Shown in pieces: positions 1 to 8,268 of a stretch of DNA of 64,000 nucleotides. Origin of the DNA: Flavobacteriaceae bacterium UBA4166 (GTDB taxonomy: Bacteria; Bacteroidota; Bacteroidia; Flavobacteriales; Flavobacteriaceae); contig DFVG01000016.1 in assembly GCA_002379985.1 (NCBI GenBank), forward strand, positions 62,660-126,659, in the 5' to 3' direction. The notes below the pieces were generated by a model that searched no databases, was not told the origin of the DNA, and saw only the letters and a list, made by a program, of their open reading frames with translations. The translations under genes were made by a program, and so were the position numbers. How positions within the stretch are numbered: the stretch's first letter is position 1; the number at the start of each line of letters is the position of its first letter.

Positions 1-763
1 TTACTGCTACTTTCATATCAGTTTGTTGCTTAAAATAAGGCAGGTAATGCTTTAATCTCTCAGATATCATATCAGAAACCCCGTTACCGGTAATGGTAGC
101 ACCAGATATGGCATCAACCTGATTATCATCTTTATCTGCATCTCCCTTACTTCCTTTTACAACAGACACTCCTATAAGATTTCCGTTTCCATCAAATATT
201 TTTTCATCTTCAAAACGTTCCTGAAACCATGCCTGTGTAATTTCTGCTCCAAGACCTGGTGTTTCCCCTTTGTGATCAAAAACAGCACCTTTTACTGTAT
301 TGACATCATCCTTAAGAGAAATATATCCCCAGATCGCATCCCAAAGTCCTTTCCCGCGTACCGGCATCACATAGACTTCTTTCCCATCTTTTTCACCCAC
401 TATTAAGGGGAGTCGGCGTTTGTATTCAGGATCCTTTGCTTTTGTTTCTTCTTTCTTAATATCGATCAAGTAAGCTTGGTCATCTTCAGTAACTTCACCA
501 TCCTGGATCACCAATTGTTTTGTGATGTATTCATTGAACGTAGCTTCTACGTCTTCCTGAATGAACGCCACACTGCTGTCTTCGGGATCATTGTTATTGA
601 TGCCCATCGCGTAAAGAATGTTCTGTTGCTTCTCTCGCTGTTCATTTTCTTTGATCGTAGGTTTCAATCCGCTTGCAAAACCAGCAAGAAGAGAACCTAC
701 CACTACCACCATGATAACGGCGAAGATGATGGTGTAACTATTTTTATCAGTATCGATCGCCAT
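1..763 (-). CDS. nqrC: Na+-translocating NADH:quinone reductase subunit C (partial)
   Basis: This is the C subunit of the sodium-pumping NADH:quinone oxidoreductase in the inner membrane. It carries a covalently bound FMN that passes electrons on the way to quinone. The frame opens with ATG at 763 and runs without a stop to base 1, so 254 codons are seen and the C-terminus lies outside the window. One N-terminal membrane helix (about residues 10-28) is followed by a soluble domain. The FMN-binding SGAT motif is intact in the stretch DAISGATITG near bases 85-115. The start lies 2 bases after the nqrB stop, so the genes are co-transcribed. nqrD-F are expected to follow to the left. Confidence 0.95.
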   Translation of the reverse strand, partial: MAIDTDKNSYTIIFAVIMVVVVGSLLAGFASGLKPTIKENEQREKQQNILYAMGINNNDPEDSSVAFIQEDVEATFNEYITKQLVIQDGEVTEDDQAYLIDIKKEETKAKDPEYKRRLPLIVGEKDGKEVYVMPVRGKGLWDAIWGYISLKDDVNTVKGAVFDHKGETPGLGAEITQAWFQERFEDEKIFDGNGNLIGVSVVKGSKGDADKDDNQVDAISGATITGNGVSDMISERLKHYLPYFKQQTDMKVAV

Positions 764-765
764 AG

Positions 766-1986
766 CTATGCTGTTTTAACTTTTAAACGTTTCATTCTCT
801 TTTTGATGTTACCTTGTAACACGTAGTGGTCAATGGTTGGCGCAAATACGTTCATTAATAAAATGGCCAAGAACACCCCTTCAGGATAGGCCGGATTGAA
901 CACTCGAATTAAGATAGAGATCAATCCAATTAAGAATCCGTAGATCCATTTTCCTTTGTTGGTTTGCGATGCTGTTACGGGATCTGTGGCCATGTATACG
1001 GCTCCAAACAGAATACTACCGATGAATAAGTGCTGCCAAAAATCGACGCTCATCAATCCGTAAAACTTAGAACTTTCAGAAATCCATCCGGCGTCCACAA
1101 CACCATTAAAGATCAAGCCCATGGTTAATGCACCAATCAAAGTACTTAAAATAATCCGCCAACTTCCAATTTTTGTGAAGATGAGGATCAATGCACCAAT
1201 AATAATGAGTAATTTAGAGGTCTCTCCTACGGAACCGGGAATAAAGCCCATAACTTGATCCCAAAGGGTATAATCTACCACTCCGTTACTAAAACCATTG
1301 TTTTGCGCAAGGCTTCCTAAGATGGTTTCTCCGGAAAGCGCATCGGCTTGACCTGCTGTATCTACAGCACCGGTCACCCAAACCTTGTCACCACTCATCC
1401 AGGTAGGATAGGCAAAGAACAAAAAGGCTCGAATGGTCAATGCAGGATTTAAAATATTCATTCCGGTACCACCAAAAACTTCTTTTCCGATGACGACACC
1501 AAAAGCTACCGCTACGGCTAACATCCAAAGCGGAAGATCCACGGGAACAATTAACGGCACCAACATTCCGGTAACCAAATACCCCTCTTCTACTTCATGC
1601 CCTTTAATGACCGCAAATAGAAATTCAATAGCCAATCCCACTCCATACGAAACGATGACGAGCGGCAATACTTTCCAGGCACCTACAACAAAATTCGCCC
1701 AATTCCAGAATTCACCACTAAAGAATCCGGCGACTCTATCCACTTCTCCAACCTGAACGTTGTATTGATACCCTGCATTAAAGATTCCAAAGATCAAGCA
1801 CGGTACCAACGCCAAGATCACAGTGTTCATGGTTCGTTTTAGATCGTCTGCCACCTTAATATGAGTTCCCCCATGCGTGGTTTCATTCGGCAGGTATAAA
1901 AACGTATGTAAGGCATTAAAGGCCGGAGCCATTTTCTTGCCTTTGTATTTTTCTTTAAGCGTATGTAATTTTTGTTTCAATCCCAT
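766..1986 (-). CDS. nqrB: Na+-translocating NADH:quinone reductase subunit B
   Basis: NqrB is the large membrane subunit of the sodium pump. It holds a covalent FMN and riboflavin and forms part of the ion path. The 406-residue product has many hydrophobic helices from about residue 50 on, and a soluble N-terminus. The usual FMN-attachment motif SGAT is here SGET (residues 218-221), which keeps the acceptor Thr221 but puts Glu before it. The gene sits 4 bases after nqrA and 2 bases before nqrC, as in all nqr operons. Family assignment is secure from length, neighbours and membrane pattern. Confidence 0.95.
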   Translation of the reverse strand: MGLKQKLHTLKEKYKGKKMAPAFNALHTFLYLPNETTHGGTHIKVADDLKRTMNTVILALVPCLIFGIFNAGYQYNVQVGEVDRVAGFFSGEFWNWANFVVGAWKVLPLVIVSYGVGLAIEFLFAVIKGHEVEEGYLVTGMLVPLIVPVDLPLWMLAVAVAFGVVIGKEVFGGTGMNILNPALTIRAFLFFAYPTWMSGDKVWVTGAVDTAGQADALSGETILGSLAQNNGFSNGVVDYTLWDQVMGFIPGSVGETSKLLIIIGALILIFTKIGSWRIILSTLIGALTMGLIFNGVVDAGWISESSKFYGLMSVDFWQHLFIGSILFGAVYMATDPVTASQTNKGKWIYGFLIGLISILIRVFNPAYPEGVFLAILLMNVFAPTIDHYVLQGNIKKRMKRLKVKTA

Positions 1987-1990
1987 AGCG

Positions 1991-3343
1991 TTATCCTATT
2001 TCTTTATACATAAGGTCTAAGCCGTTACGAATTATTTTCTGATGCGGTTGTTTTGAAATACAGATGAATTCGGTCAAGGCAAAATCTTCTGGAGCCACTT
2101 CATACATTCCAAGCGCTTCCATTTGGTCTAAATCCTGTACCATACACGCTTTAAGTAATTGAAGTGGATAGATATCCAGCGGAAACACCTCTTCATAATT
2201 CCCAGTTACTACGAAGGCGCGATGCTCTCCATTGGTATTGGTATCCAGTTCGTATTTTTTATTCGGATTCATCCAAGAAAAGGTCAGCGCACGTGTTGTT
2301 GACACCTTATTGAAAACTGGTTTGTTCCATCCAAAAAACTCGTAATCATCTCCTTCCGGAATCACCGTGACTGTATTGTTGTAATACCCTAAATGACCTT
2401 TGGGTGAAATTTCATCTCCAGTTAGCACATCACCACTGATAACGCGCACGTTTTCTTCGGAAAGTCCCGAATCATACACAAAGGTAGAAACCTCTGCGCC
2501 AATACGCGTGGTATAGTATTTTGGTGTTTTTACAGAAGAACCTACCAAAGCGATAATACGTTCGGCATTGAATTTTCCGGTAAGGAATAGTTCACCGATA
2601 ATCACTAAATCTTGAGCAGCTACGGTCCAGATGGTTTCTCCTTTATTCACCGGAGCGATCTTGGCAATTTGCGTTCCTACGTTTCCGGCGGGATGCGGAC
2701 CTGAAGCACGGTGTAATTCAATATCATTTAATCCTTCAAAGGGAGACGTTCCGCTCTTAGCGATCGTCACATGCACCTTACCTTCCGTAAGTTTGCTCAA
2801 TGCAGTCACAGCCGCCTGCAGCTCCATTTCTTTTCCGCGAAGCGAAAAATCGGTATCTGCTGCCAATGGTGCTGTGGCAAAAGCAGAAATAAAAATGTCT
2901 CTCGGGGTCGTTTCAGGGTCGGCGATCACATCATAAGGACGTTGTTTGATAAAGGGCCAACAGCCACTTTCTAACAACCGTTCTCTCAACACCTCTGCAG
3001 CAGTATTTGCGACATCCATTGCTCCGTAGTCATGAAACGTATCTTGGGTATCTGCTTCAATCTCAATAGCTGTTATCACTCGTTTTGCGCCTCTTTCAAT
3101 TTTTGTTAAGGTTCCACTTACAGGAGAAGCAAACTTAATCGCTTCTTCTTGTTTTGAATAAAAAATTGTTTCGCCGGCTTGCACCTTCGCGCCTTCCTTA
3201 AGGACCATTTTCGGGGTGACTAGATGAAAGTCTGAAGGTCTGATAACAAAAGTGCGAGAGCGTGGTGCTTTGGAAAGTGTTTTATCTGCCTCGCCTTTTA
3301 ATTTGATGTTAAGACCTTTTCTAATCTTAATGTCTTTTGACAT
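1991..3343 (-). CDS. nqrA: Na+-translocating NADH:quinone reductase subunit A
   Basis: NqrA is the peripheral, quinone-associated subunit of the sodium-pumping NADH dehydrogenase and the first gene of the operon. The product begins MSKDIKIRKGLNIKLKGEA, the usual start of Bacteroidota NqrA, so the ATG at 3343 is preferred. Another ATG three codons upstream (3352) would add only MYP. At about 450 residues it has normal length and no membrane helices. A Bacteroidota-type promoter and a hairpin lie just upstream. Confidence 0.94.
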   Translation of the reverse strand: MSKDIKIRKGLNIKLKGEADKTLSKAPRSRTFVIRPSDFHLVTPKMVLKEGAKVQAGETIFYSKQEEAIKFASPVSGTLTKIERGAKRVITAIEIEADTQDTFHDYGAMDVANTAAEVLRERLLESGCWPFIKQRPYDVIADPETTPRDIFISAFATAPLAADTDFSLRGKEMELQAAVTALSKLTEGKVHVTIAKSGTSPFEGLNDIELHRASGPHPAGNVGTQIAKIAPVNKGETIWTVAAQDLVIIGELFLTGKFNAERIIALVGSSVKTPKYYTTRIGAEVSTFVYDSGLSEENVRVISGDVLTGDEISPKGHLGYYNNTVTVIPEGDDYEFFGWNKPVFNKVSTTRALTFSWMNPNKKYELDTNTNGEHRAFVVTGNYEEVFPLDIYPLQLLKACMVQDLDQMEALGMYEVAPEDFALTEFICISKQPHQKIIRNGLDLMYKEIG

Positions 3344-3382
3344 AGGATACATGTGTTACTACTCAATAACTTTTTTCCCGAA

Positions 3383-3407
3383 GGGTATACACCCAATTTT
3401 CGGGTGT
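3383..3407 (-). promoter_or_regulatory. Leader hairpin or operator in front of nqrA
   Basis: ACACCC (3389-3394) and GGGTGT (3402-3407) form a 6-bp inverted repeat with a 7-base loop, just past the nqr -7 element. ACCC can instead pair with GGGT at 3383-3386, so two mutually exclusive hairpins are possible. The position near +1 fits either an operator or a 5' mRNA stem. The function is inferred only. Confidence 0.4.
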
Positions 3408-3408
3408 G

Positions 3409-3440
3409 CAAATTTATGAATTTTAAACAGCATCCCACAA
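3409..3440 (-). promoter_or_regulatory. Promoter of the nqr operon
   Basis: Read leftward, TTG (3440-3438), a 21-base spacer and TAAATTTG (3416-3409) match the Bacteroidota housekeeping promoter (TTTG at -33, TAnnTTTG at -7). The predicted transcript start near 3403 leaves a leader of about 60 bases before nqrA. Confidence 0.6.
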
Positions 3441-3528
3441 TATTTGTTTCATAAATTTTGGTATAGAGACGCCAAGTAGAAGAAGACGGTGCGGCACGAA
3501 AATTGTTTATCTTTAGCCCTCAAACAAA

Positions 3529-4785
3529 ATGATTATGTTGCGATATTTTCTTTCCTGCTTATTCCTTATTTCTACTTCTCAAATCTATGCTCAGATCGTA
3601 GACAAGATCGAACCTGAATACATAAGAACCATTCAATTTCAAGGCGGAACAAATCAAAGTCAGTTACCCATCATCAATCTTGGAGAACGGCTTCAGCTTA
3701 GTTTTGATGATATTAAGGGAGATGAAGCCGATTATTTCTACACCATAACCCATCACAATTTTGACTGGTCCCCAAGCGATCTCAGCAAAGGAGAATACTT
3801 ACAGGGGTTTGATGATGTTCGTATTGAAACCTATGAGAACTCCTTAAATAGCCTTCAGATCTATTCACATTACACGCTAACGATACCCAATCGCGAAACT
3901 CGGGCATTGACCAAAAGCGGTAATTACCTGCTTAGCATTTTTAACGACGATGGGGAATTGATGTTTACACGGAAGTTTATGATCATTGAAAACCTGGTAG
4001 GCGTTGGTGTAGAGATCAGACGTTCCCGAAAATTGGAATTCATTGAAACCAAACAAGTGGTTCAATTCACGATTAACTCTCCAAACTTACTCCTTATCAA
4101 TCCGAAGCAAACGGTCAAAACCCTAGTATTGCAAAACAGCAACTTGAAAACCGCCATCACCGATCTGGTACCGCAATACACCCTAGGAAGTGAACTGATC
4201 TATCGATACGATCAGGAAGCTGCATTTTGGGGCGGAAACGAATTTTTAAGTTATGACAACAAGGATGTGCGTTCTGCAAGTAATGGCGTACGCCGAATTG
4301 AACTCACCGATGTGTACGAAAACTACCTCTATACCGATCGAACCCGACGCGACCGCGTGTACACGTACAATCCCGATATTAATGGAAATTTCTTGGTACG
4401 CAATATCGATGTGCAGAACCCGGCCATCGAGGCAGAATACGTGCGCATGCATTTCAAACTCCAAAATTTTGATGATATAGGAGACAAAGAAATTCATCTC
4501 TACGGAAATTTTAATAATTGGAGCATCGATGCTTCCACCTGGATGCGATACGATAAAGCGACCGACACCTATACGAACTTCCGACTGTTCAAACAAGGGT
4601 TCTATAATTACAAATACGTATTGGTAGATCGAGACGGCACCATAGACGAAGGTTTTATCAGTGGAAACCATTGGCAAACTGAAAACGACTATACAGTGCT
4701 GGTATATTTCAGAGACTTAGGCGCACGATTTGACCGTATTGTTGGAATAGGACGGGCAAATTCAGAAAACATCACCAACAACTAG
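3529..4785 (+). CDS. Type IX secretion system plug protein (DUF5103 family)
   Basis: This 418-residue protein matches the DUF5103 family, whose studied member is the plug that closes the periplasmic side of the SprA outer-membrane translocon of the type IX secretion system. Residues 1-21 form a signal peptide ending SQIYAQ. The rest is beta-rich, with the C-terminal part (about 310-418) resembling an Ig-like or glycogen-binding fold and containing YGNFNNW. An ATG six bases downstream (3535) is an equally good start. No other T9SS gene is adjacent, which is normal because these genes are scattered in flavobacteria. The family is recalled from sequence style, so this is strong but not certain. 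Confidence 0.85.
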   Translation: MIMLRYFLSCLFLISTSQIYAQIVDKIEPEYIRTIQFQGGTNQSQLPIINLGERLQLSFDDIKGDEADYFYTITHHNFDWSPSDLSKGEYLQGFDDVRIETYENSLNSLQIYSHYTLTIPNRETRALTKSGNYLLSIFNDDGELMFTRKFMIIENLVGVGVEIRRSRKLEFIETKQVVQFTINSPNLLLINPKQTVKTLVLQNSNLKTAITDLVPQYTLGSELIYRYDQEAAFWGGNEFLSYDNKDVRSASNGVRRIELTDVYENYLYTDRTRRDRVYTYNPDINGNFLVRNIDVQNPAIEAEYVRMHFKLQNFDDIGDKEIHLYGNFNNWSIDASTWMRYDKATDTYTNFRLFKQGFYNYKYVLVDRDGTIDEGFISGNHWQTENDYTVLVYFRDLGARFDRIVGIGRANSENITNN

Positions 4786-4844
4786 CCGTATTCCCGCTAT
4801 AGATTCTTCGACTATCAAAAAGAAGTTTTCACTACTTTTACGTA

Positions 4845-6047
4845 GTGAGCGAGAAAAAAACCATTGTAAGCAACAGCCGAAAGGCACAAAAGTACCGAGG
4901 CAGTGAATGTCTTAATTGCGGACAGCCCCTTGAGCTAACAGATCGGTTTTGCCCGTATTGTTCGCAAATGAACACAACAAAGAACCTCTCCTTAAAAGAT
5001 TTCTTTGGAGAATTTCTGGGCAGCATTATTACCTATGATTCCCGATTTCGCTATACACTGAAAGATCTGCTGTTTCGGCCCGGCGTGATTACGCGAAATT
5101 ATGTCCACGGACAACGATTGAAATACGCCAATCCATTTCGGTTCTTTCTCAGCGTTTCCATTATCTATTTCATTCTACAAAGCTTGATCGCTACCTTCAC
5201 CGGAAGCAATAGCCTTATGGGTGATTTCAATAACCCTGACGCTGACGGCATGGTGAAGTTCACCGATCCTAGTAAAGCTTTGGGGCAACTTTCGGAAAAG
5301 GACTCTATTACGATCGATTCTGTATTTCGAGCCAATAATATTCCAGCCGACTCCCTTTGGAACGAGCGCGCCAATTTTAAGAATGAAGAAGCCGACTCGA
5401 TTATCAAAGCGTACATCCCTTTTATTCCGAATGACAAAGATGAAGAGTACAGCTACGAAATAATTTCCGAAGCGCAACTCGATACTATGCAACGCGGAAA
5501 CCGCATGTTTAAACGATTTGAACTGTATTGGGATTTTTACAAAACTACGAATATCAAAAGTTCAGAGCGAGCACTCGACAGTTTGCATCACGATAATTCT
5601 ACCTACAATCGCTGGGCCTATAGTAAAGTTCTGGCCTTCGAGCGCGTAGAGGAAAATCCCTCTGAATTTGTGTATTATCTTATCGAAAAAACTCCTTTTT
5701 TCGTGTTCTTTTTTACGCCGGTCTATGCCTTGTTCTTTTGGCTCTTATATTCCAAAAAGAAATACACCTATATGGAACACATGATCTTTATCTTCCATAT
5801 TTTTACTTTTGTGTTTTTGGCAGCGATGATCTGTCTCATTCCCGATACCTTATTGGACATGAATCTCTTCAGCGGAATAGTGTTTTCCATCATCGGTCCC
5901 TTCTATTTTTATAAAGCCCTTCGCAATTTTTATCAGCAAATACGCATTATAACAATTTTAAAATTCATATTTTTAAACATTGTGTTTTGGATCAGTTCAA
6001 CCATATTCGCAATGCTATTTTTCTTAGTAACCGCCGCTATGTATTAA
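4845..6047 (+). CDS. DUF3667 domain-containing membrane protein
   Basis: The protein begins at GTG 4845 and has 400 residues. A small zinc ribbon opens it (CLNCG at about 22 and CPYC at about 36), followed by the conserved DUF3667 block with FGEFLGSIITYDSRF and RPGVITRNYVHGQR. One membrane helix lies near 95-115 and three to four more lie in the C-terminal third. The middle (about 125-270) is soluble and acidic. DUF3667 proteins are common in Bacteroidota and their function is unknown. apaG follows after 3 bases, suggesting co-transcription. Confidence 0.85.
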   Translation: MSEKKTIVSNSRKAQKYRGSECLNCGQPLELTDRFCPYCSQMNTTKNLSLKDFFGEFLGSIITYDSRFRYTLKDLLFRPGVITRNYVHGQRLKYANPFRFFLSVSIIYFILQSLIATFTGSNSLMGDFNNPDADGMVKFTDPSKALGQLSEKDSITIDSVFRANNIPADSLWNERANFKNEEADSIIKAYIPFIPNDKDEEYSYEIISEAQLDTMQRGNRMFKRFELYWDFYKTTNIKSSERALDSLHHDNSTYNRWAYSKVLAFERVEENPSEFVYYLIEKTPFFVFFFTPVYALFFWLLYSKKKYTYMEHMIFIFHIFTFVFLAAMICLIPDTLLDMNLFSGIVFSIIGPFYFYKALRNFYQQIRIITILKFIFLNIVFWISSTIFAMLFFLVTAAMY

Positions 6048-6050
6048 ACA

Positions 6051-6437
6051 ATGACGCAAAAAATAACAAAAGGCATACGAATTTCAGTTACAAGTAATTT
6101 TGAAGGTATTCTTCAGAAGAACTTATTGGAAAACTATGCTTTTTCGTATACGATCACTATTGAAAATACAGGCAAAAACACCGTACAATTGATGTCGCGT
6201 CACTGGATCATCAAAGATGCATTGAACCATATTGAAGAAGTAGTTGGAGACGGTGTTATTGGGCAACAACCTGTGATCGAACCCGGCGAACGGCATACCT
6301 ATAGCAGTGGCTGTTTGCTTCGCGCTCCCATAGGCAGTATGCGCGGTTGGTATCATATGATCAATTTGGAAAACAAAACGCTTTTCAAGGTGCGTATTCC
6401 TCCCTTTCAGCTGAGCGCTCAATTCTGTTTGAATTAA
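6051..6437 (+). CDS. apaG: ApaG domain protein
   Basis: ApaG is a small Ig-fold protein named for its link to cobalt and magnesium efflux phenotypes. Its biochemical role is not settled. The 128-residue length, the N-terminal ITKGIRISV strand, and the motifs SRHWIIKDA and EVVGDGVIGQQPVIEPGE are diagnostic. The gene lies 3 bases after the DUF3667 gene. It is convergent with the next gene, 11 bases away, with no clear terminator between them. Confidence 0.94.
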   Translation: MTQKITKGIRISVTSNFEGILQKNLLENYAFSYTITIENTGKNTVQLMSRHWIIKDALNHIEEVVGDGVIGQQPVIEPGERHTYSSGCLLRAPIGSMRGWYHMINLENKTLFKVRIPPFQLSAQFCLN

Positions 6438-6448
6438 TAGTATTTCGC

Positions 6449-7462
6449 TTACGCGGAAGAACTTGCTTGTGCCATTTCAAAAGCTTGGTACGACATCACC
6501 CCATGTAATTTGATATCTTTTCCGTATTGCCGAACGTGACAAAAAGCGCAATGCGAATCGTAGACAAAATGAAACGGTTCTCTTGGATTGAAGACTTCAG
6601 AAACATACACTCCGTCGTAATCTATAATACCATCTTCATTATACTTTCGTATGCGATAATGATGTAGCGGTAGTGAAGCATCAGGAACCCATTCAAACAC
6701 CGCAGAACTCCCAATACCCTCTAGCTTGCAACTATTCTTAGGAAATTCAGGCTCTCTAATCTTGGAAACCTCAGCCTTCGACTTACAGAAATAATTAGTG
6801 AGGTTTTCCCGTAGCGCAGTTCCTTTGTATCGATGTACGGTACCAGCCACTACTTCAAATACACCCAATGCCGATGCTGCTTTTTCAACATTTCCCACCG
6901 TGCTGGGAGTAAACGATTTGTTGAACCGCAATGCTTTCTGAATGGCAACATCATCAGTCGAAGCTAAGATCGTATCGGCCACAAAACGGGCGCAATTACT
7001 TCCGTTCTTATGAAAAGCCCCATAAGGGATGCTCCCTTGACGTTGCATTTCTACAATGAAAGCGTGGGCTGCATCATGATCCACCGTATCGCAGACAGAT
7101 GCCACCAAGCGACCCTCTCCATGCGTTTTATCGGGATGCGCTGCCAACCAACGCAGTATGTCTGAAAGATTTTCAATGATTCCGTCTTTGCAAATGTGCG
7201 CTTTCATCGGAATCTCAAGTTCTGCATCGGTGGTCACACCGCGCACGCGACCCATTCCTTTTGGAGTGATATACCTCCCGAAATCATAATATGCACAGGC
7301 TCCGGTTTTGTTTTCGATCAACACTAATGCGGCATGCCCGGCCTTGATGGCGGTTCGTGTTCCCAGCCCCACCCACGGTAGCACTTTGCAAAGCCATTCG
7401 TCACTATGCTTTACAAACGTATCGGGCCAGGCTAAAACGAGTATTTTTCCGCTGTTTTTCAA
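6449..7462 (-). CDS. Conserved flavobacterial protein of unknown function (DUF6695-like)
   Basis: I do not recognise a function. The protein (about 337 residues) reads as a soluble enzyme-like protein. It has conserved-looking AGHAALVLIENKTG, CDTVDHDAAHAF and KNGSNCARFVADT stretches. The last, with Cys after Asn-Ser-Asn, resembles the lipid- or peptide-handling cysteine segments of NlpC/P60-like or DUF4105-like proteins, but this is only a resemblance. A distant DUF6695 match is possible from memory. The preferred start is TTG at 7462, whose bases overlap the TGA stop of the NRDE gene (TTGA), with AGAAGAGA just upstream. A GTG at 7507 would lie fully inside the upstream gene. Confidence 0.65.
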   Translation of the reverse strand: MKNSGKILVLAWPDTFVKHSDEWLCKVLPWVGLGTRTAIKAGHAALVLIENKTGACAYYDFGRYITPKGMGRVRGVTTDAELEIPMKAHICKDGIIENLSDILRWLAAHPDKTHGEGRLVASVCDTVDHDAAHAFIVEMQRQGSIPYGAFHKNGSNCARFVADTILASTDDVAIQKALRFNKSFTPSTVGNVEKAASALGVFEVVAGTVHRYKGTALRENLTNYFCKSKAEVSKIREPEFPKNSCKLEGIGSSAVFEWVPDASLPLHHYRIRKYNEDGIIDYDGVYVSEVFNPREPFHFVYDSHCAFCHVRQYGKDIKLHGVMSYQAFEMAQASSSA

Positions 7463-8160
7463 AAAATTATCTCTTCTGCTGTTCCGCTTGGTAGGGTTTG
7501 GTACCACATACTTACATTCTTATCTTTCGAAATTTGGGTGATGCTCTTCGTTCTTACGAATCCGCGGTCCATCACCAAAGAATATTCGGGATAGTCTTTC
7601 CCCGCCTCTCGATGAAAGGTACGTAATTCTTCTTTAGTCGGATTTGGAACCTCTTTCAGAAATTGAGCAAACCAAGTTTCACGAGCCGTTTTCATGGTAT
7701 TCGTATATAATAAAGAAGAAGACCAGACAGTCGGTTTCCAAGGCTTTTCTTGAAAATGAGGAGTGGCTCCGTCCCATACCAGCTCCATCAATTCTGAACG
7801 GTCTTTCCAAGAAACACTAATAAGGGTGAAAGGTTCGATCCCCTTAAAATCAAAAGAGGTAATTTTACGCTTCAAATTAGAAGCTGCCAGTAGCTCTTTG
7901 ACAATAATACCTCTGCTCATTCGATACGAATCTTCACGTTCGTGTGCCGTAAAACCTCCGTTCAACAAACAGATCATTCGCTGGTGGTCACTCAAACCGA
8001 TCCATGTGCCTCCGGCCAAGGCGTCCTTCGGAAATAACAATTGCGTTTTGTCATAGGTAACAAATGCTGGAGGTGCCGTTTGACGATCGGGAGCTTCATC
8101 GCGATTGGATGTCACGATAAAATCATCTTCACTTTTCGGCAAGAAAGTCAGCGTACACAT
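7459..8160 (-). CDS. NRDE family protein (TANGO2-like)
   Basis: The 233-residue product starts MCTLTF and carries SNRDE near residue 18, the signature of the NRDE/TANGO2 family. In eukaryotes the family affects Golgi organisation and lipid or haem handling. The bacterial role is unknown. The N-terminal Cys2 followed by the NRDE motif suggests an N-terminal-nucleophile hydrolase fold, which is an inference. The stop overlaps the TTG start of the downstream unknown, so the pair is probably translationally coupled. Confidence 0.88.
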   Translation of the reverse strand: MCTLTFLPKSEDDFIVTSNRDEAPDRQTAPPAFVTYDKTQLLFPKDALAGGTWIGLSDHQRMICLLNGGFTAHEREDSYRMSRGIIVKELLAASNLKRKITSFDFKGIEPFTLISVSWKDRSELMELVWDGATPHFQEKPWKPTVWSSSLLYTNTMKTARETWFAQFLKEVPNPTKEELRTFHREAGKDYPEYSLVMDRGFVRTKSITQISKDKNVSMWYQTLPSGTAEEIIF

Positions 8161-8204
8161 AGCGCCAAATATAGCCTAAATTAACGAAACATTACAGGCG
8201 GGCA

Positions 8205-8236
8205 TTGGCGGTTTGGGAGTTAAATTTGTACCTTTG
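8205..8236 (+). promoter_or_regulatory. Promoter of pruA
   Basis: TTG (8205-8207), a 21-base spacer and TACCTTTG (8229-8236) match the Bacteroidota promoter consensus. The ATG of pruA follows 32 bases after the -7 element. Confidence 0.65.
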
Positions 8237-8268
8237 CCATCTACAAATTAATCTAAACTACGAGTACC

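Noticed and set aside
476..826. Forward open frame of 116 codons over nqrC
   Set aside because: It lies antisense to a well-supported gene and has no known features.
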